Assembly: GCA_039621445.1 (NCBI GenBank)
Contig: CP154955.1
Coordinates: 6,128,785-6,192,784 of the forward strand
Direction: 5' to 3'
Source: Euglena gracilis
Lineage: Eukaryota > Euglenida > Euglenophyceae > Euglenales
Length of the DNA: 64,000 nt
Part shown: positions 34,186 to 44,765 of the stretch, one piece after another
Position numbering within the stretch: position 1 is the first letter of the stretch
How the letters are laid out: each line of letters begins with the position of its first letter
Notes under the pieces: generated by a model
Databases searched by the model: none
What the model saw: the letters and a program-made list of their open reading frames with translations, nothing else
Told to the model about the DNA's origin: nothing
Made by a program: the position numbers and the translations under genes

Positions 34186-35689
34186 TTGCGGAAGAAGTCC
34201 AGAATTGCGGCATTCCTACTGAAATCAGGTTGTGGCAGAAAGCGGCTGGCCTGGGGATTCCTAATTACTGGATCCCTAGGCCGCGATGTTCAGCCACTCG
34301 AACCTGGCGGCCCTGAAAGCTCATGATGCCACAAGGCCCAGGTTTTTGGGTATGCTGCATCCAATATGCCTATTGCTGAAGCTGAACCCCAACATCAATT
34401 TTGAAGAGGAAATTACCCTCACCCCCCCCCCAAAGTGGCCACCCTCCAGGCACCGTGGGACCCCAAAATGGCCACTCTGGCAGGGGGGACACTTTGGGGG
34501 GGGGGGGTCAAGTTTTGGCCTCCGGCGCCTTTGGCGCCAAAGGAAAATGGCCACTTTGAGGGGGGTAACCTGAAATTTGCCAAAAATTTTGGCCACTTTG
34601 GGGGGAGGGACACTTTGGGGGGGGGGTGAGGGTATTATCTTGAGGAGAAGGCAAGGGCAATTGAGGACCCGGTGTAGGAATTGGCCAATTTACCACAGCG
34701 GCAACGCTTCCGGCCTACCCACCGGGTTCCAGGGACCCCCACCAACCCCAATGGATGACGTTGAATCTGAAGAAGAGATGCGTGGAGATTCCACCTTTGA
34801 ACCTGGAGGGGGCAACCCGGGAGAATGCAGGTAGGAGGCAGGGAGTACCAGTGTGGTTAGTGCAATTTCAACACTCGTTTGCGCTCCCACTGGGAAACCT
34901 GAGCCCTGCCAGGAGAAGTGGAAGCATTGGGCAAGTGCTCACCTCACTACTGACCAGGCAGCAGGGAGGGTATCCCCTGCAGCAGTATGGCAAGGAGTTG
35001 TATTTCCAGGTTGCAGCAAAACCAGAGAGAAGACCCCCTGCAAGCCATAAGGCGGGCTGGGGTGAGTAGCCTGCGGCTGCCGCAGGTGAAAGCCTGAGTG
35101 TACATAGTCTAACCTACCAGGACTCAACCAATGATGAGATGAGATGGCAGGGGGAAAAAAGGGTTCCCTCTCCAGAATGAGTGTAATTTGCAACTATTTT
35201 TCTGGAGGACCAGAAATACTCCCGGCAACCCAAAGAAATATACTCCAAGCGCTCCAGACAGCTTACTGAGGCCGTTGCCAATTGATGGTTCTGAAAGATT
35301 TCTGGTTGTAAGTGGACGATTTTGAGTTGAAGTCAAGGTTGGTATCTGCTTGCTGAAGGTGTGTATGTGCAGCTGTGTATGCTGCAGATGTGTATTACAT
35401 TAAGTCAACGGAGGTTAGGCAGGGGGGGGGGGGTTGGGGGCTTCGCCCCTAAAGGAATTTCAATGGAGAAACTTCACCGGTGAAGTTCACCGCCATGTAT
35501 TTCCAATGAAGACGGGGGGGGGGGAGGTGGGGGGGTCCCGCCCGAAAAACCCAAAGTTCACTGCCTAATCTCCAACAGGCTTCAATTGGTTTGAAACTTG
35601 TTTTGTTTCTTGCCTTCTTTTTCTGCTGTTCAACCCTTGCCCAAAAAAACCAAAAGCTTTGTGCCACAGGTGCTGAACACTTTGTGTCA

Positions 35690-35950
35690 CAGGCAGTGGC
35701 CAATTTTGGGCCACGGGTGGTGGTCAGTTTTGTGGCACATAGTGGCCAGTTTTTGTGCCACAGATGGTGGCCAGCTTTGGGCCAGACGTAGGGGCCAGTT
35801 TCAGGCCCATTGTGGTGGCCATTTTTGGGCCAGATGTGGTGGCCAGTTTTGGGCCAAATGTGGTGGCCAGTTTTGGGCCACGGGTCGTGGCCAGTTTTGG
35901 GCCACAGGCGGTGGCCAGTTTTGGGCCAAAGGCGGTGACCAGTTTTGGGT
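35690..35950. repeat. 24-nt minisatellite, open on both strands
   Basis: About ten units of 'ggtggccagttttgggccac' plus 4 nt repeat with a period of 24. Because 24 is a multiple of 3, every open frame stays open. The plus strand gives VASFGP-type octapeptides and the minus strand gives TGHHIWPK- or LATTFGPK-type octapeptides within a 205-codon ORF (35449-36066). The long ORFs here are a consequence of the repeat and should not be taken as genes. Confidence 0.93.
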
Positions 35951-37322
35951 GTATATTCTGGTTCGTTTTCTTGTTGTTGTTTTTTGGCAAACACCAATGT
36001 AGTGAAAAAATGTTCTTTGATCCAATTGTTCGGGGTGAATGTTTTGCGAAGGCAAAAAGTTTTCAATTTTCTTTCCTACGACAGATTTTTCCAAATGGAA
36101 ATTGCCACGGAAAATTACCAGTACTGGATGGAAATTACCATAGGGAAATTTCCTTAGGGGCCGGAAATGCCCATTGCTACCTCGCGAATGCCACACTTTT
36201 TTATGGGCGGAATTAATCCGTGCAGTCGCGCTCCGGTGGCGTGATTAATCCACTCGGTATTTGTCCCTTTGGTATTAGTACCAAGCGGTATTTTCATCCC
36301 TCCGGTATTGACACCACCATGAGGCTGGTCCAGCCCTCCGAGGCACCCAGATCTTCCCCCCCCCTGGAATTAGATGTTTTGCCACTTTTGGCCGTTTTTT
36401 TTGGCCAAAAGCCATTTTTTGGCCATTTTGGTTAACCCTTGACAAAAATGGCCAAAAATGGCACCAAAAATACAGCCAAAGATGGCCATATATCCTCACA
36501 TATGACCTTTTTTTTGTCGACCTCTCCCTGTCTAACGAACCCCCCCCCTGGTAGGAGACGAACAATGGTGGTTGTTGGACAAGGGGGGGGAGTATTTTGG
36601 ATCAGACATTTGTTTCCAAACGGGGAATACCAACATTCATGTGGCTGGGTGGTCTTCAATGTAGGAATTGCCCCTGAGGGTTCTTTGTTTGGAACTTGAA
36701 GGCCGGCCCTTTGGCCGGGGCCGACCCCCCCCCCATATAACACCCCCCTGGGTTTTGGGGGGGGGTTTTATGTAGGGGGCATGGTAGCCCTGGTGGCATT
36801 TTCATCCCCCGCCTGGACCGTTGTTGTGTACGTGACAATCCGCCACGCACGAGCTCAACGCCACCCAATCAACGAGGCAAACAACATTGCAAGACGGCAA
36901 GAAGCCGAAAACACACCAAGTGTGATGCTAAATGCTTAAACGGCTTGGCTGGCAACTCGAGTGTGAAATCTGGCAATCAACAATCAAAATTTTGAATTTC
37001 TGCTGAATTTTTGGAACATGCGGTTGCGCAGAATAAGAGCTCTACGCATCGCTGAGCCAAAAATGACCTGAAAAAGTTTACCGGTTTACTTTACCGGTTT
37101 GATGGTTGGGGGAATGTTGATGGGTGACATTTTGCTCCTTTTTCTCTCAAAATGGTCATTTTGAGGTTGATGGTTCATGGAATTTTCTCAGAATTCCTGA
37201 AAAATTGCCTAAAATGTCATTGTTGGCCATTTTTGTCCAAGAAAGTGTTCTTGTGGCGAATTTCATTGGTGAAGTTCATCGTTGGGGTGGAGGGGGTCTG
37301 GGACCCCGGTGAATTTTCTATG

Positions 37323-37430
37323 CATAAATCGACCGACATTAACGGTTTCAGCAGGGGCGCTGGGCGCGAACGAGCGAAGCGAGCCGCCCGGCGCCCCTGC
37401 TGAAACCGTTAGTGTCGGTCGATTTATCTA
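37323..37430. repeat. Long hairpin, second copy of the 28.8 kb design
   Basis: The arms 'taacggtttcagcaggggcg' and 'cgcccctgctgaaaccgtta' enclose a GC-rich centre (cgcgaacgagcgaagcgagc). It is flanked by 'atcgaccgacat'/'gtcggtcgattt', the unit of the neighbouring minisatellite. It shares the cagcaggggcg core with 28770-28872, although the outermost arms differ. Confidence 0.92.
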
Positions 37431-37519
37431 AAACCTATTTTACTGGGCCCGCATGCCTGTCTTGAATTTCTTTCGACCAAACCGCCTGGACGGAGATATT
37501 GCCAAAAAAGTGGTTTTTA

Positions 37520-37650
37520 GCGCATCAACGGGCCCTCTTGGAAACCATTAGACATGAACGGGCGCCGTCTTGGAAATCGACCGACATAAACGAGCACCGT
37601 TTTGGAAATCGATCGACATGAGCAAATTTCAATGTCTTGGAAATTGACTG
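37520..37650. repeat. 'cttggaaatcgaccgacat' minisatellite
   Basis: Three or four units of about 35 nt with 'cttggaaatcgaccgacat' and 'aacgggcgccgt'. A longer array of the same unit lies at 38165-38400, on the other side of the tRNA-like cluster. Confidence 0.9.
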
Positions 37651-37694
37651 ACTGCTGAAACGCCCTTCATCAAGAAATCTCTTTGCGGGCAGTC

Positions 37695-37766
37695 ATGCAT
37701 GTAGCTCAGTGGTAGAGCACACACTTTGCAGGCGTGAGGTCGTGGGTTCATTTCCCACCGTGTATG
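37695..37766 (+). tRNA. tRNA-Ala(UGC)-like gene
   Basis: A cloverleaf can be drawn. Acceptor arms ATGCATG/CGTGTAT pair with two G-U pairs. The D arm is GCTC...GAGC, the anticodon loop TTTGCAG contains TGC, and the T arm GTGGG-TTCATTT-CCCAC is perfect. The anticodon stem has one A-C mismatch. The internal promoter boxes (tagctcagtggtagagc, gggttcatttccc) look intact. The unusual acceptor stem means it could be a tRNA-derived repeat and not a working tRNA. Confidence 0.65.
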
Positions 37767-37872
37767 AGTTTCTTTGCAAAGGACCTGGACCATTTTGTTG
37801 GTTTATTTCGTCCGAACAAAATTCATTTGTCGGAGTCACCCTCTGCTGTTTGTGATTAATAATGCATACATC

Positions 37873-37945
37873 ATACACATAGCTCAGTTGGATAGAGTGT
37901 CAGTTCCATAACTGGAGGTCCTGGGTTCAAACCCCAGTGTGTGCA
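37873..37945 (+). tRNA. tRNA-like unit with 6-nt anticodon loop
   Basis: Acceptor ATACACA/TGTGTGC pairs except at the first position. The D arm is GCTC/GAGT and the T arm CTGGG-TTCAAAC-CCCAG is perfect. The best anticodon stem, TCAGT/ACTGG, leaves a loop of only six bases (TCCATA), where seven are normal. A CAT triplet is present, but the base before it is C and not T. I treat it as tRNA-like; isotype undetermined. Confidence 0.5.
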
Positions 37946-37992
37946 AACTTCGAAGCAAAGTTCATTCCCCAGTCAACACATGAAGAAATGTT

Positions 37993-38065
37993 GCACACAC
38001 TGGGATTTGAACCCAGTACCTCCCAGTTATTCAACTGGCGCTCTATCCAACTGAGCTATGCATTC
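37993..38065 (-). tRNA. tRNA-like unit, inverted relative of the previous one
   Basis: The reverse complement reads tagctcagttggatagagcg, then CCAGT-TGAATA-ACTGG, then CTGGG-TTCAAAT-CCCAG and TGTGTGC. It shares the 6-nt anticodon loop and most of its bases with the unit at 37873-37945 but lies in the opposite orientation. The acceptor stem has a mismatch. Both may belong to a tRNA-derived repeat family. Confidence 0.5.
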
Positions 38066-38429
38066 GATGCGTGGAATAGACATCTGAATGGACAAAAACA
38101 TTTTGGACCGGGAAAAAAAGTGAAAATTCAAAATTTCACAAAACATTCCCAATCTGACCAGCAACATATTTCAATGTCTTGAAAATCGACCGACGGGTGC
38201 CATCTTGGAAATCGACCGACATAAAGAATTTCAATGTCTTAGAAATCGACCGACATAAACGGGCGCCGTCTTGGAAACCGTTAGACAGAAACGGGCGCCC
38301 TCTTGGAAATCGACCGACTTAAACAGGCGCTGTCTTGGAAATTGATCAACATAAACAATTTCAGCCTGAAATCCGTTAATGTCAGTAGAATTCCAAGACA
38401 GGCGTCGGGCCCAGAAAGTAGTTTTTTAT

Positions 38430-38535
38430 ATACAGAGCTGCGTCTTAAACGCAGATTCTGACCTGAGTCTGCGTTTCGAAACGCAGACTCAGGTCAGACT
38501 CAGGTCAGACTCAGGTCAGGTCAGGAGTCTGCGTT
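38430..38535. repeat. 'ctgcgtttcgaaacgcag' palindrome cluster
   Basis: gagtctgcgtttcgaaacgc is palindromic and is followed by repeated gactcaggtca units and another ctgcgtttaacgcag palindrome. A related design (gtctgtgtttagaaacacag, three copies) is at 39370-39475. Confidence 0.9.
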
Positions 38536-38949
38536 TAACGCAGTTGTTTAAACCGGTGTTTGGGACGCCGGGTTCAGGACAGAACCGGCGTCCCCCCCCC
38601 ACGGGTTTTCCAGAGCCGGTTCTGTCCTAAAAACCCGGCATCAGGGACGCCAGTTCTGTCCAAAACCTGGCGTCCGTTTTCTCATTCCTAAAAATGTCAC
38701 CAAAAGTGCCCAAAAATGGCCCTAAGACGTGCAGCGTGGAAAGATCTGATGAGCACCGCTGGTTGTCAGTTGAAAAGAGTTTTCGATTGAGGGGTAATTT
38801 GGTACCCTAACGTTGCGCAGCCCGAGATGTGCTCGCGATCGTCAGATCGGCCAGAATCTGAGTCGAAGCTGTACAGATCTGGGGTCGTTGGAAATTTCGG
38901 AATAAGAATATGTGGCCGCCGGACAGATTTTGGCCGCCGTCTGTGGTCT

Positions 38950-39350
38950 TCCGAACTAGAATCCTTTTAAAATAGTGGTAACCTTGCAGTTAAACATGGG
39001 GAACACAGGTGACACACGATTTACATCGTCTCCTTTCTTTTGCAGCCCCCATGTTGCCTGCTGCACTTTGCAACGTTGCTGAGAATGCTCTGGGCACCCA
39101 CGGTAGAAGAGTTCTTTGGTAGGCTCCAAAAATTGATGAGCACCAAGAGGAACCACCAGATGTTGCCTTGTATGGTGATCTTTTTGGGGAACCACCCTCT
39201 GGGCCACTTGGGACAGAAAAAAAATATGTCAAACTCCATTCGGGCAGCCTCGGGCAACCAAATCTGTGGTTATCACCTCACTGGATGACTGGTTGTGGCA
39301 TTTGCCAAGCGGGTTTTGGACCTGCTGCATTGGTCTCCAAATTTCTGCAC
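38950..39350. other. Coding-like fragment, unidentified
   Basis: After a pyrimidine stretch and CAG at about 39044, one plus-strand frame reads MLPAALCNVAENALG. A later block reads DVALYGDLFGEPPSGPLGTE but is in frame with an intervening TAG. No known family is recognised. It may be a broken exon or chance. Confidence 0.25.
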
Positions 39351-39364
39351 CATTGTGAACACAG

Positions 39365-39478
39365 TTTTCTAGGTCGGAGTCTGTGTTTAGAAACACAGAC
39401 TTGGGTCAGAGTCTGTGTTTCTAAACACAGACTTCGGCACGCCAAAGTCTGTGTTTAGAAACACAGACTTTGACCAAA
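39365..39478. repeat. Three 'gtctgtgtttagaaacacagac' hairpins
   Basis: Three palindromes of 22 bp occur within 110 bp, separated by 'ttgggtcaga' and 'ttcggcacgccaaa'. Two have a tttagaaa centre and one has tttctaaa. Confidence 0.93.
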
Positions 39479-39499
39479 GCCATGTTGTTGTAAATACAG

Positions 39500-40870
39500 C
39501 CTTAAACGGTGAATTTCACCTGGGGGGGAGGGGGGGAGGGGGGGTCCAAAATCCCAAAAGTTGCCGCCTGATCTCCCAGGATCCCAGAGGGCCACTTGGG
39601 GGGGGGGGGTCATTTAGGGGGGGTTGAAGGGCCCGTTTGCTAAACGGGTGAGTACCCCGACCGAACGCCTGACTCACCCGTTTGGCAACCGGGGGGGGGG
39701 GGTCATCAGGGGGGGGTAACGGTAGCTGGTGCAAGGGGCCAACGTTCTGGCAGTTATGGGCCAAATGGCTGGCACCAGGAGCCAAAGTTTCTTGTAAAAA
39801 AAGTAAAAGTAAATGTTGGGGAAAACTGGGGCATTGGGGGGGGGGCAGAATTTTTTGACGATGAGTTGGCAAAGGGTGGAAAGGGTGGGGGTTGGAGGGG
39901 GGATGCAGCCTGGTGCATGCCGTGGCGCGGAGGGAGGGGGTAAAGATTTTCGGCAAATGGCGCGCCTGGATTTCATTGTTCCCTTCCAGCCTGCATGAAT
40001 GATGATTTTTTTGCACCACCAAGTGCCATCCCAAGTCGATTGTCATGTCCTCCTCCTGTCACCCCAAGCTCTGATATGAGTGCATCCAGCATTGACAAAT
40101 GGGTAATCTGGATGTGCCAATGCGGTTGAATTTTGCTTGGATTCCATTTCAGATTCCAGGAGGGAGGCACGGGGGGGTGCTGTTGGACCCCCCCCCCCTC
40201 TTGTTGAATTTGCAAGTCAACCGGATACTCAACTGATTGAGTGTGTGTGTGTGTGTTTTTTTAGGTTGACCAGGTAGGGGGGGGGTCCAGACCCCCTCAG
40301 TATTTGGATCATCCGGATTGTTTTGACCTGGATCGACCAGGTACAGGGGGGGGGGTCCGGGACCCCCCCCGTTCACTTCCGAATTGAACTAGACACGGAG
40401 AGGGGGGGGGAGGGAGGTTCCGGCGCCAAAGGCGCCGATTTTTTTTTAAAAAAGCCTTTTTCGGTGTTTGCCCGTCGTTCTGTTTTTTTTGGTGGGGGGA
40501 GGCTTTTTTTCCGAAGTGAACAGGTACATCCAGGTACACGGGGGGGGGGGGTCTCGGGACCCCCCTGTTCACTTCCGAAGTGAACTGAACAAGGGGGGGG
40601 GGGGGGGGGTCCGGGGGGCCCCAAAATTTGGGGGGGGGGGGGCCTCCCGACCCCCCGCTTGTGGCACCCGAGATGGGTGGGTCCACACACCCGGGTGCTT
40701 ATAAAAAACCCTCTGATTCTGAAACAGAGCCAATGTTTTCTCATACGGGTACCATGCCCCCCCCATATAAAACCCTCCCCCCCCCCATATAAGACCCCCC
40801 CATACAAGACCCCCCCCCTGGCCGGCCTTCGGCCGGCCCCTTGGCTGGGACCGACCCCCCATATTATAAG
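39500..40870. other. G/C-run repeats, no gene seen
   Basis: Alternating G and C runs with 'ggtcatttagggggg', 'tccgggaccccccc' and ggccggccttcggccggcc phrases. The last resembles 36700-36725. ORFs are proline/glycine-rich low-complexity artefacts. Confidence 0.6.
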
Positions 40871-40875
40871 AAAAA

Positions 40876-40975
40876 TCAGGGTCCGATCACGCTTCCCGGT
40901 GAGAAAGAGGGGGGCACCTTTGGCGCCCCCCGTTTTCTCACTGGGAAGCGTGATCGGACCCCGATTTTTTCTTAA
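40876..40975. repeat. Foldback repeat, about 40-bp arms
   Basis: 'aaaatcagggtccgatcacg' and 'cttcccggtgagaaag' are matched by 'ctttggcgccccccgttttc...tcactgggaagcgtgatcgg' downstream, with the loop around 'aggggggcacc'. Two mismatches were noted near the stem middle. Confidence 0.88.
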
Positions 40976-41062
40976 AACTGTTACCCAAATTTACGGGCTT
41001 CCTCACAGTAGCTGAGTGGTTCCTAATCACGGCTGTCTCCTAATGAAACTCGCGGTTTTGGC

Positions 41063-42786
41063 GTTCGCGGGTGCACTATAGTGCATCCGTGAATGGTTCA
41101 CGTGTGCACTATAGTGCACCCGTGAACGGAATGGGCCGATTATTTATTATTTTTATAATTTTATTATTTTATAATTTTGTGGCCTCTTCTGCTTCCCCAC
41201 AGTATAATGAAGCGCCTTGTCAATCTGATGGAAGCCCAGATGCCCCAGTCCCCCCAAGTAGACGATTTTTTGTCAGTTTTACGTGGTGCCAAATCCTTGG
41301 GAGTTGCAGCCGTGATGCCCTTTTGCCCCCCCCCCCAGCAGTGGTGAAAATGATGAAATAGGCCCCAAGAAACATGCCGCTTTGAAGTGTTTTTTTGGAG
41401 TACATTGAAATTTGCTCCCGGCATGCTGTTGTTTTTGGCTCTTTGGACGATGTTTTTTTGGGATGAGCACGATGGTGCATTGATGCGTGTGAACTTTTCA
41501 AAACGCAGCAAGAAGCTAGTTCCTGGGTAAAGACACGGCAGGACAAGGCAGGAAAAAATGGCAAGGTTCGCGCCATACCAGTGGGCTCTTTTCGGGCATA
41601 CATCAATGCTGTGAGCAACATTTACAAGGCATTGGCTCCCAAATTTGCCAGTTCCCGCAGTACAATGCTTTGATGGGGCCACTCGCCACACAGGAAAGGG
41701 CCCGAAAAGCAATGGTGGCCAAGGGTGGGGGTTTGGCAAACAACGTTTTGCAATCGGACGAGTTGCTCACCGTTTTGAAGGTTGCAGAAGGGAACCAACC
41801 TTTTTACGTCCAAAGGAGAAATCTTTTGGTGCTGGGGTACGTGCCGGAGGACACAACGGTGAACCAAATCTTTTCCATTATCTCCTCCGTCTTGCCCCTA
41901 GCGTCTTCGTCTGTCGTGTTGTGTCCGCGTTGTGGTGTGCGTGCTTTCAGTGACACTGACGTCCAGGCTGCTAAGGGTATTCGTTGTATTCTGTGTGGTG
42001 AAGTATACCATTTTGTTTGTGCTGATCTGCGTCGTGCACCAAAAAAGACATGGATTTGTGAGGGGTGTCGTTGAGTTTCCCAGTGTTCCCACCCCTTACC
42101 ATACCAACAAAGGCATTGCGAGACTTTTCCTCGCACCCATACCGTTGAAAGAACGTGCCAGTTTCTTGTGCCACTTTGCCGTCTCTCCTGTTGCATCAGG
42201 TCGGCTTTGTCATGGTATCAGCAGGGGGGGGATAAGCAACTTGCATAATTGGCATTTTTTTTTGCATAATCGGGTTTATCTGAATTTTGCATTTTTTGCA
42301 TTTTTTGCATTTTTTGTATAAAAATTTTTGCCCTGGAAAATTTATGCAAAATAATGACTTTTGTGCTGCATTATAAGCATTAGGTATGCTCTCCATTTTT
42401 GTAAATGTCCTAAATGTCCACTTTATTGATTTTCAATGGTGACCTGGAGGGACAATTTGCTTAGACTGAACGTGCAGGTGCCATTCATGTTGATTTTCAA
42501 AGCTTCAGTGCTTGCCATTGTCCTCGACAGGCACACCGGCATTGTCACATGTTTACGTATTTTAGGCAGCAAAACTCTGTTATATTCCAGCCTTTTCTCA
42601 GGGGTTTTATGCAAGTTGCATTTTTTTGCATCTTTTTTGCATTTTTTTGCATTTTTTTGACTTGCATAATTTGAAGGGCCAAGTTGCATTTTCCACCCCA
42701 CTGGTATCAGATTTCGTTTATTCATGATATCCTGCATTTTTTCCTTCTCAATTCCGTTCACGGGTGCACTAAAGTGCACCCGTGAA
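41063..42786 (+). mobile_element. Tyrosine-recombinase element bounded by palindromes
   Basis: At the left edge two palindromic units (41063-41094 and 41096-41127) contain gtgcactatagtgcac. At the right edge 42757-42786 is ttcacgggtgcactaaagtg followed by its complement cacccgtgaa. The same palindromic word, absent elsewhere in the window as far as I can see, therefore brackets the recombinase and zinc-finger coding region. This is consistent with element termini. Between 42.24 and 42.68 kb the sequence is a run of 'ttttttgcat' repeats. Confidence 0.6.
41210..42074 (+). pseudogene. Crypton-like tyrosine recombinase with PHD-like finger
   Basis: After TTCCCCACAG (about 41210) comes MKRLVNLMEAQMPQSPQVDD. 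A second block at about 41480-41672 reads KTRQDKAGKNGKVRAIPVG and SFRAYINAVSNIYKALAPKF and stops at TGA. In the next frame 41670-42074 continues LMGPLATQERARKAMVAKGG and RNLLVLGYV, homologous to the 32 kb copy up to the position of its catalytic-arginine motif (GYRSE there, GYVPE here, so the arginine is replaced). It ends with CPRCGVRAF, IRCILCG, YHFVCADLRR and WICEGC, a PHD-type C4HC3-like finger. The frame change, missing arginine and missing catalytic tyrosine suggest an inactive copy. Confidence 0.7.
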
Positions 42787-42799
42787 CGGAGCCAAAATC

Positions 42800-44765
42800 C
42801 CAGGGGGTCTTATATGGGGGGCCTTAAAACCGTTAACCATCCACGGGCTGGGGGGGTCTTAGATGGGAGGCATGGTATGTGTGCAGGGAGTTTCTTAAGC
42901 CGGAGGATACCCTACCCCCCCCCCCGGGGGGGCAGCCAGTAGCCCAAATTTGGGCTGGGAGTCCTGCCCCCGGGGGGTCGAGTGAAATAAAGTCGGGTCC
43001 AGCCCGGCCGGAGGCCGGGCCAGCTGGCCGCAGGCTGGCCAGCCAACTAGGCTGCCAGCACACCTATCCCTGCAATTTTTTACAAAACACACATGCGTGA
43101 GGACGTGTGGCAGTAAGTAGGCTGTTCCTCTGGTCCCTATCCAGCCTGGTTCTAGCATCGAGAAGGCAAAAATGTTTCAGAAAATTTTGTTTTTCATCGA
43201 CCCAGCCCAGCCCAGCCCCCTCCAGCCCCGGACACCCCCTCCCCCCCCCTATCCCCCCCCCCCGGGGGGTCCAACCAGCAGCTTGTTTCCAGCCAGCAGC
43301 CTTTTTGCCAGCCGGAGGCTGGACCCCCCGGGGGGGGGGGGTCCTCAAGAAATTCCCTGTATGTGCGTCTTGCTATCAATCGGCCAAAAAGTGTCCAGAA
43401 TGGTTCAAAATTACCCAAATGGCTGACAATCCGACGAAAATAACCCGAAATGCCAAACATGGCACAAGTGAATGACCGTGAACAGTGGGCCCATGGCAGC
43501 CCAAATTGGCCCCACATACCACCAAGGATTGTCACAAAACGGCAATTGATGGCAAATGCTAAATTCCAAAAAAGCCTTTTGGCATTTGGCAACCTTTTGC
43601 CAAAACCGCAACCATTTTGTTTTGTTGGTTGACCACAAGGGCCGGGGAGCGCGCCAGAGCAAACAATAGAAAACCCAGCAGGGAGTTAGAGAAGTCTGTA
43701 AAACAAAAAGGAAACGCAAATGGGGCACCCCCATTTTGCCACAACCCTGCTTCTATGTTTTTGGCATTCGTGTCCCCAAAAGGCGCAAGCTCCTGTCAAG
43801 ACCACACCGTTGTTTAAGGTGTGTCCGACCCCTCTCCCCTGGCCCCTAGGGGGTGACTGATTGGCGTTTTTGGGGTGACTAACTGGTTTTTGGCTCCAGG
43901 GGTGTGGTCGGCAAGGGGGGAGTGGCAGCCAGCATTGTTTTTGCAACCATAAAGGTCTTAAAGCAATTCCTGGTCTCCTTTTTTTGAGAAAGGACCCAAA
44001 AGTCACAACAAAAAAGTGCTTGTCATTCTCTTTTCTGTATTTTTGCACAAAAAAAATTCTGCATCCTTATTTTAATCTCCAATGTTTTTCAAAAATTAAA
44101 TTATTCAACTTTTTGATTTTTTAAAACAAATTGCGGCCGAAAAACAAAATGACGCCTTTTTGTATTTCACATGTTTGTTTTGAAGAAAGGGACATATTAT
44201 GGTTCTTTCTCATATGCACATAACCAAGTTTGAACCCTGGTTCTTTCTCAAACCGTTCAAAAAAGTCATGGGGTGCGGACATTCCTGCTCATTTTAGGGT
44301 TTCACAAGTGACCATTTGGGCACCCATGAATGGTCACAGGTGCCACATGATCAAAAAAAATCAAAACCACAGTTTTTACTCAGTTCCTTCTTTTACGTTT
44401 GCAGTTTTTTTTGCAATTTGGAGAATGACCAGAAACTGGTCAAAAAGTCTAAAATTAGGGTTTCCCATTCACCACCACCAGCCGACTGCCTCTCAAGGCT
44501 TCTGACATATTGCACCTTGACTGAAAGCCCTTTTCGCAGGCTATGCCGCGTATTCCAATGTTCAAAGAGCAGGTACAAAGTGTCCCAGATTAATTGGCAA
44601 ATCCTAATTTGAGGTTTCTGTTTCTTTCTGTGAGACGTTCTTCTGTTAAGTTTTGTTTTCTGGCCCCTCGAAACCTCTTTTCCAGTGCACTCTGAAAGTG
44701 TCAACACCCAAATGGCCAACTATTTTTATTGAATTTCCTGTATTCGTATTCAACCTCTGTCAAAG
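42800..44765. other. Upstream region of PPME1; first exon(s) not located
   Basis: The PPME1 gene should have an N-terminal exon before 44766. I could not identify one. The interval holds G/C-rich repeats (42.9-43.35 kb with ggcc palindromes), A/T-rich sequence and several short ORFs. A minus-strand ORF at 44393-44719 is open for 108 codons but has no family resemblance. Confidence 0.4.

Larger units (their letters stand above)
33290..37680. other. Repeat-rich stretch without recognised genes
   Basis: Apart from the arrays listed separately, I see only dispersed repeats, G/C runs and isolated ORFs. One ORF at 34755-35069 and an overlapping frame (about 34853-35050) look partly coding but match nothing I know. 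Two segments around 33330-33400 and 36230-36310 share 'gcggtatttttatccctccgg'-like wording, so they are copies of one more repeat. Confidence 0.5.

Noticed and set aside
35449-36066. 205-codon minus-strand ORF with TGHHIWPK repeats
   Set aside because: It is kept open only by a 24-nt tandem repeat; the opposite strand is equally open, so it is not supported as a gene.
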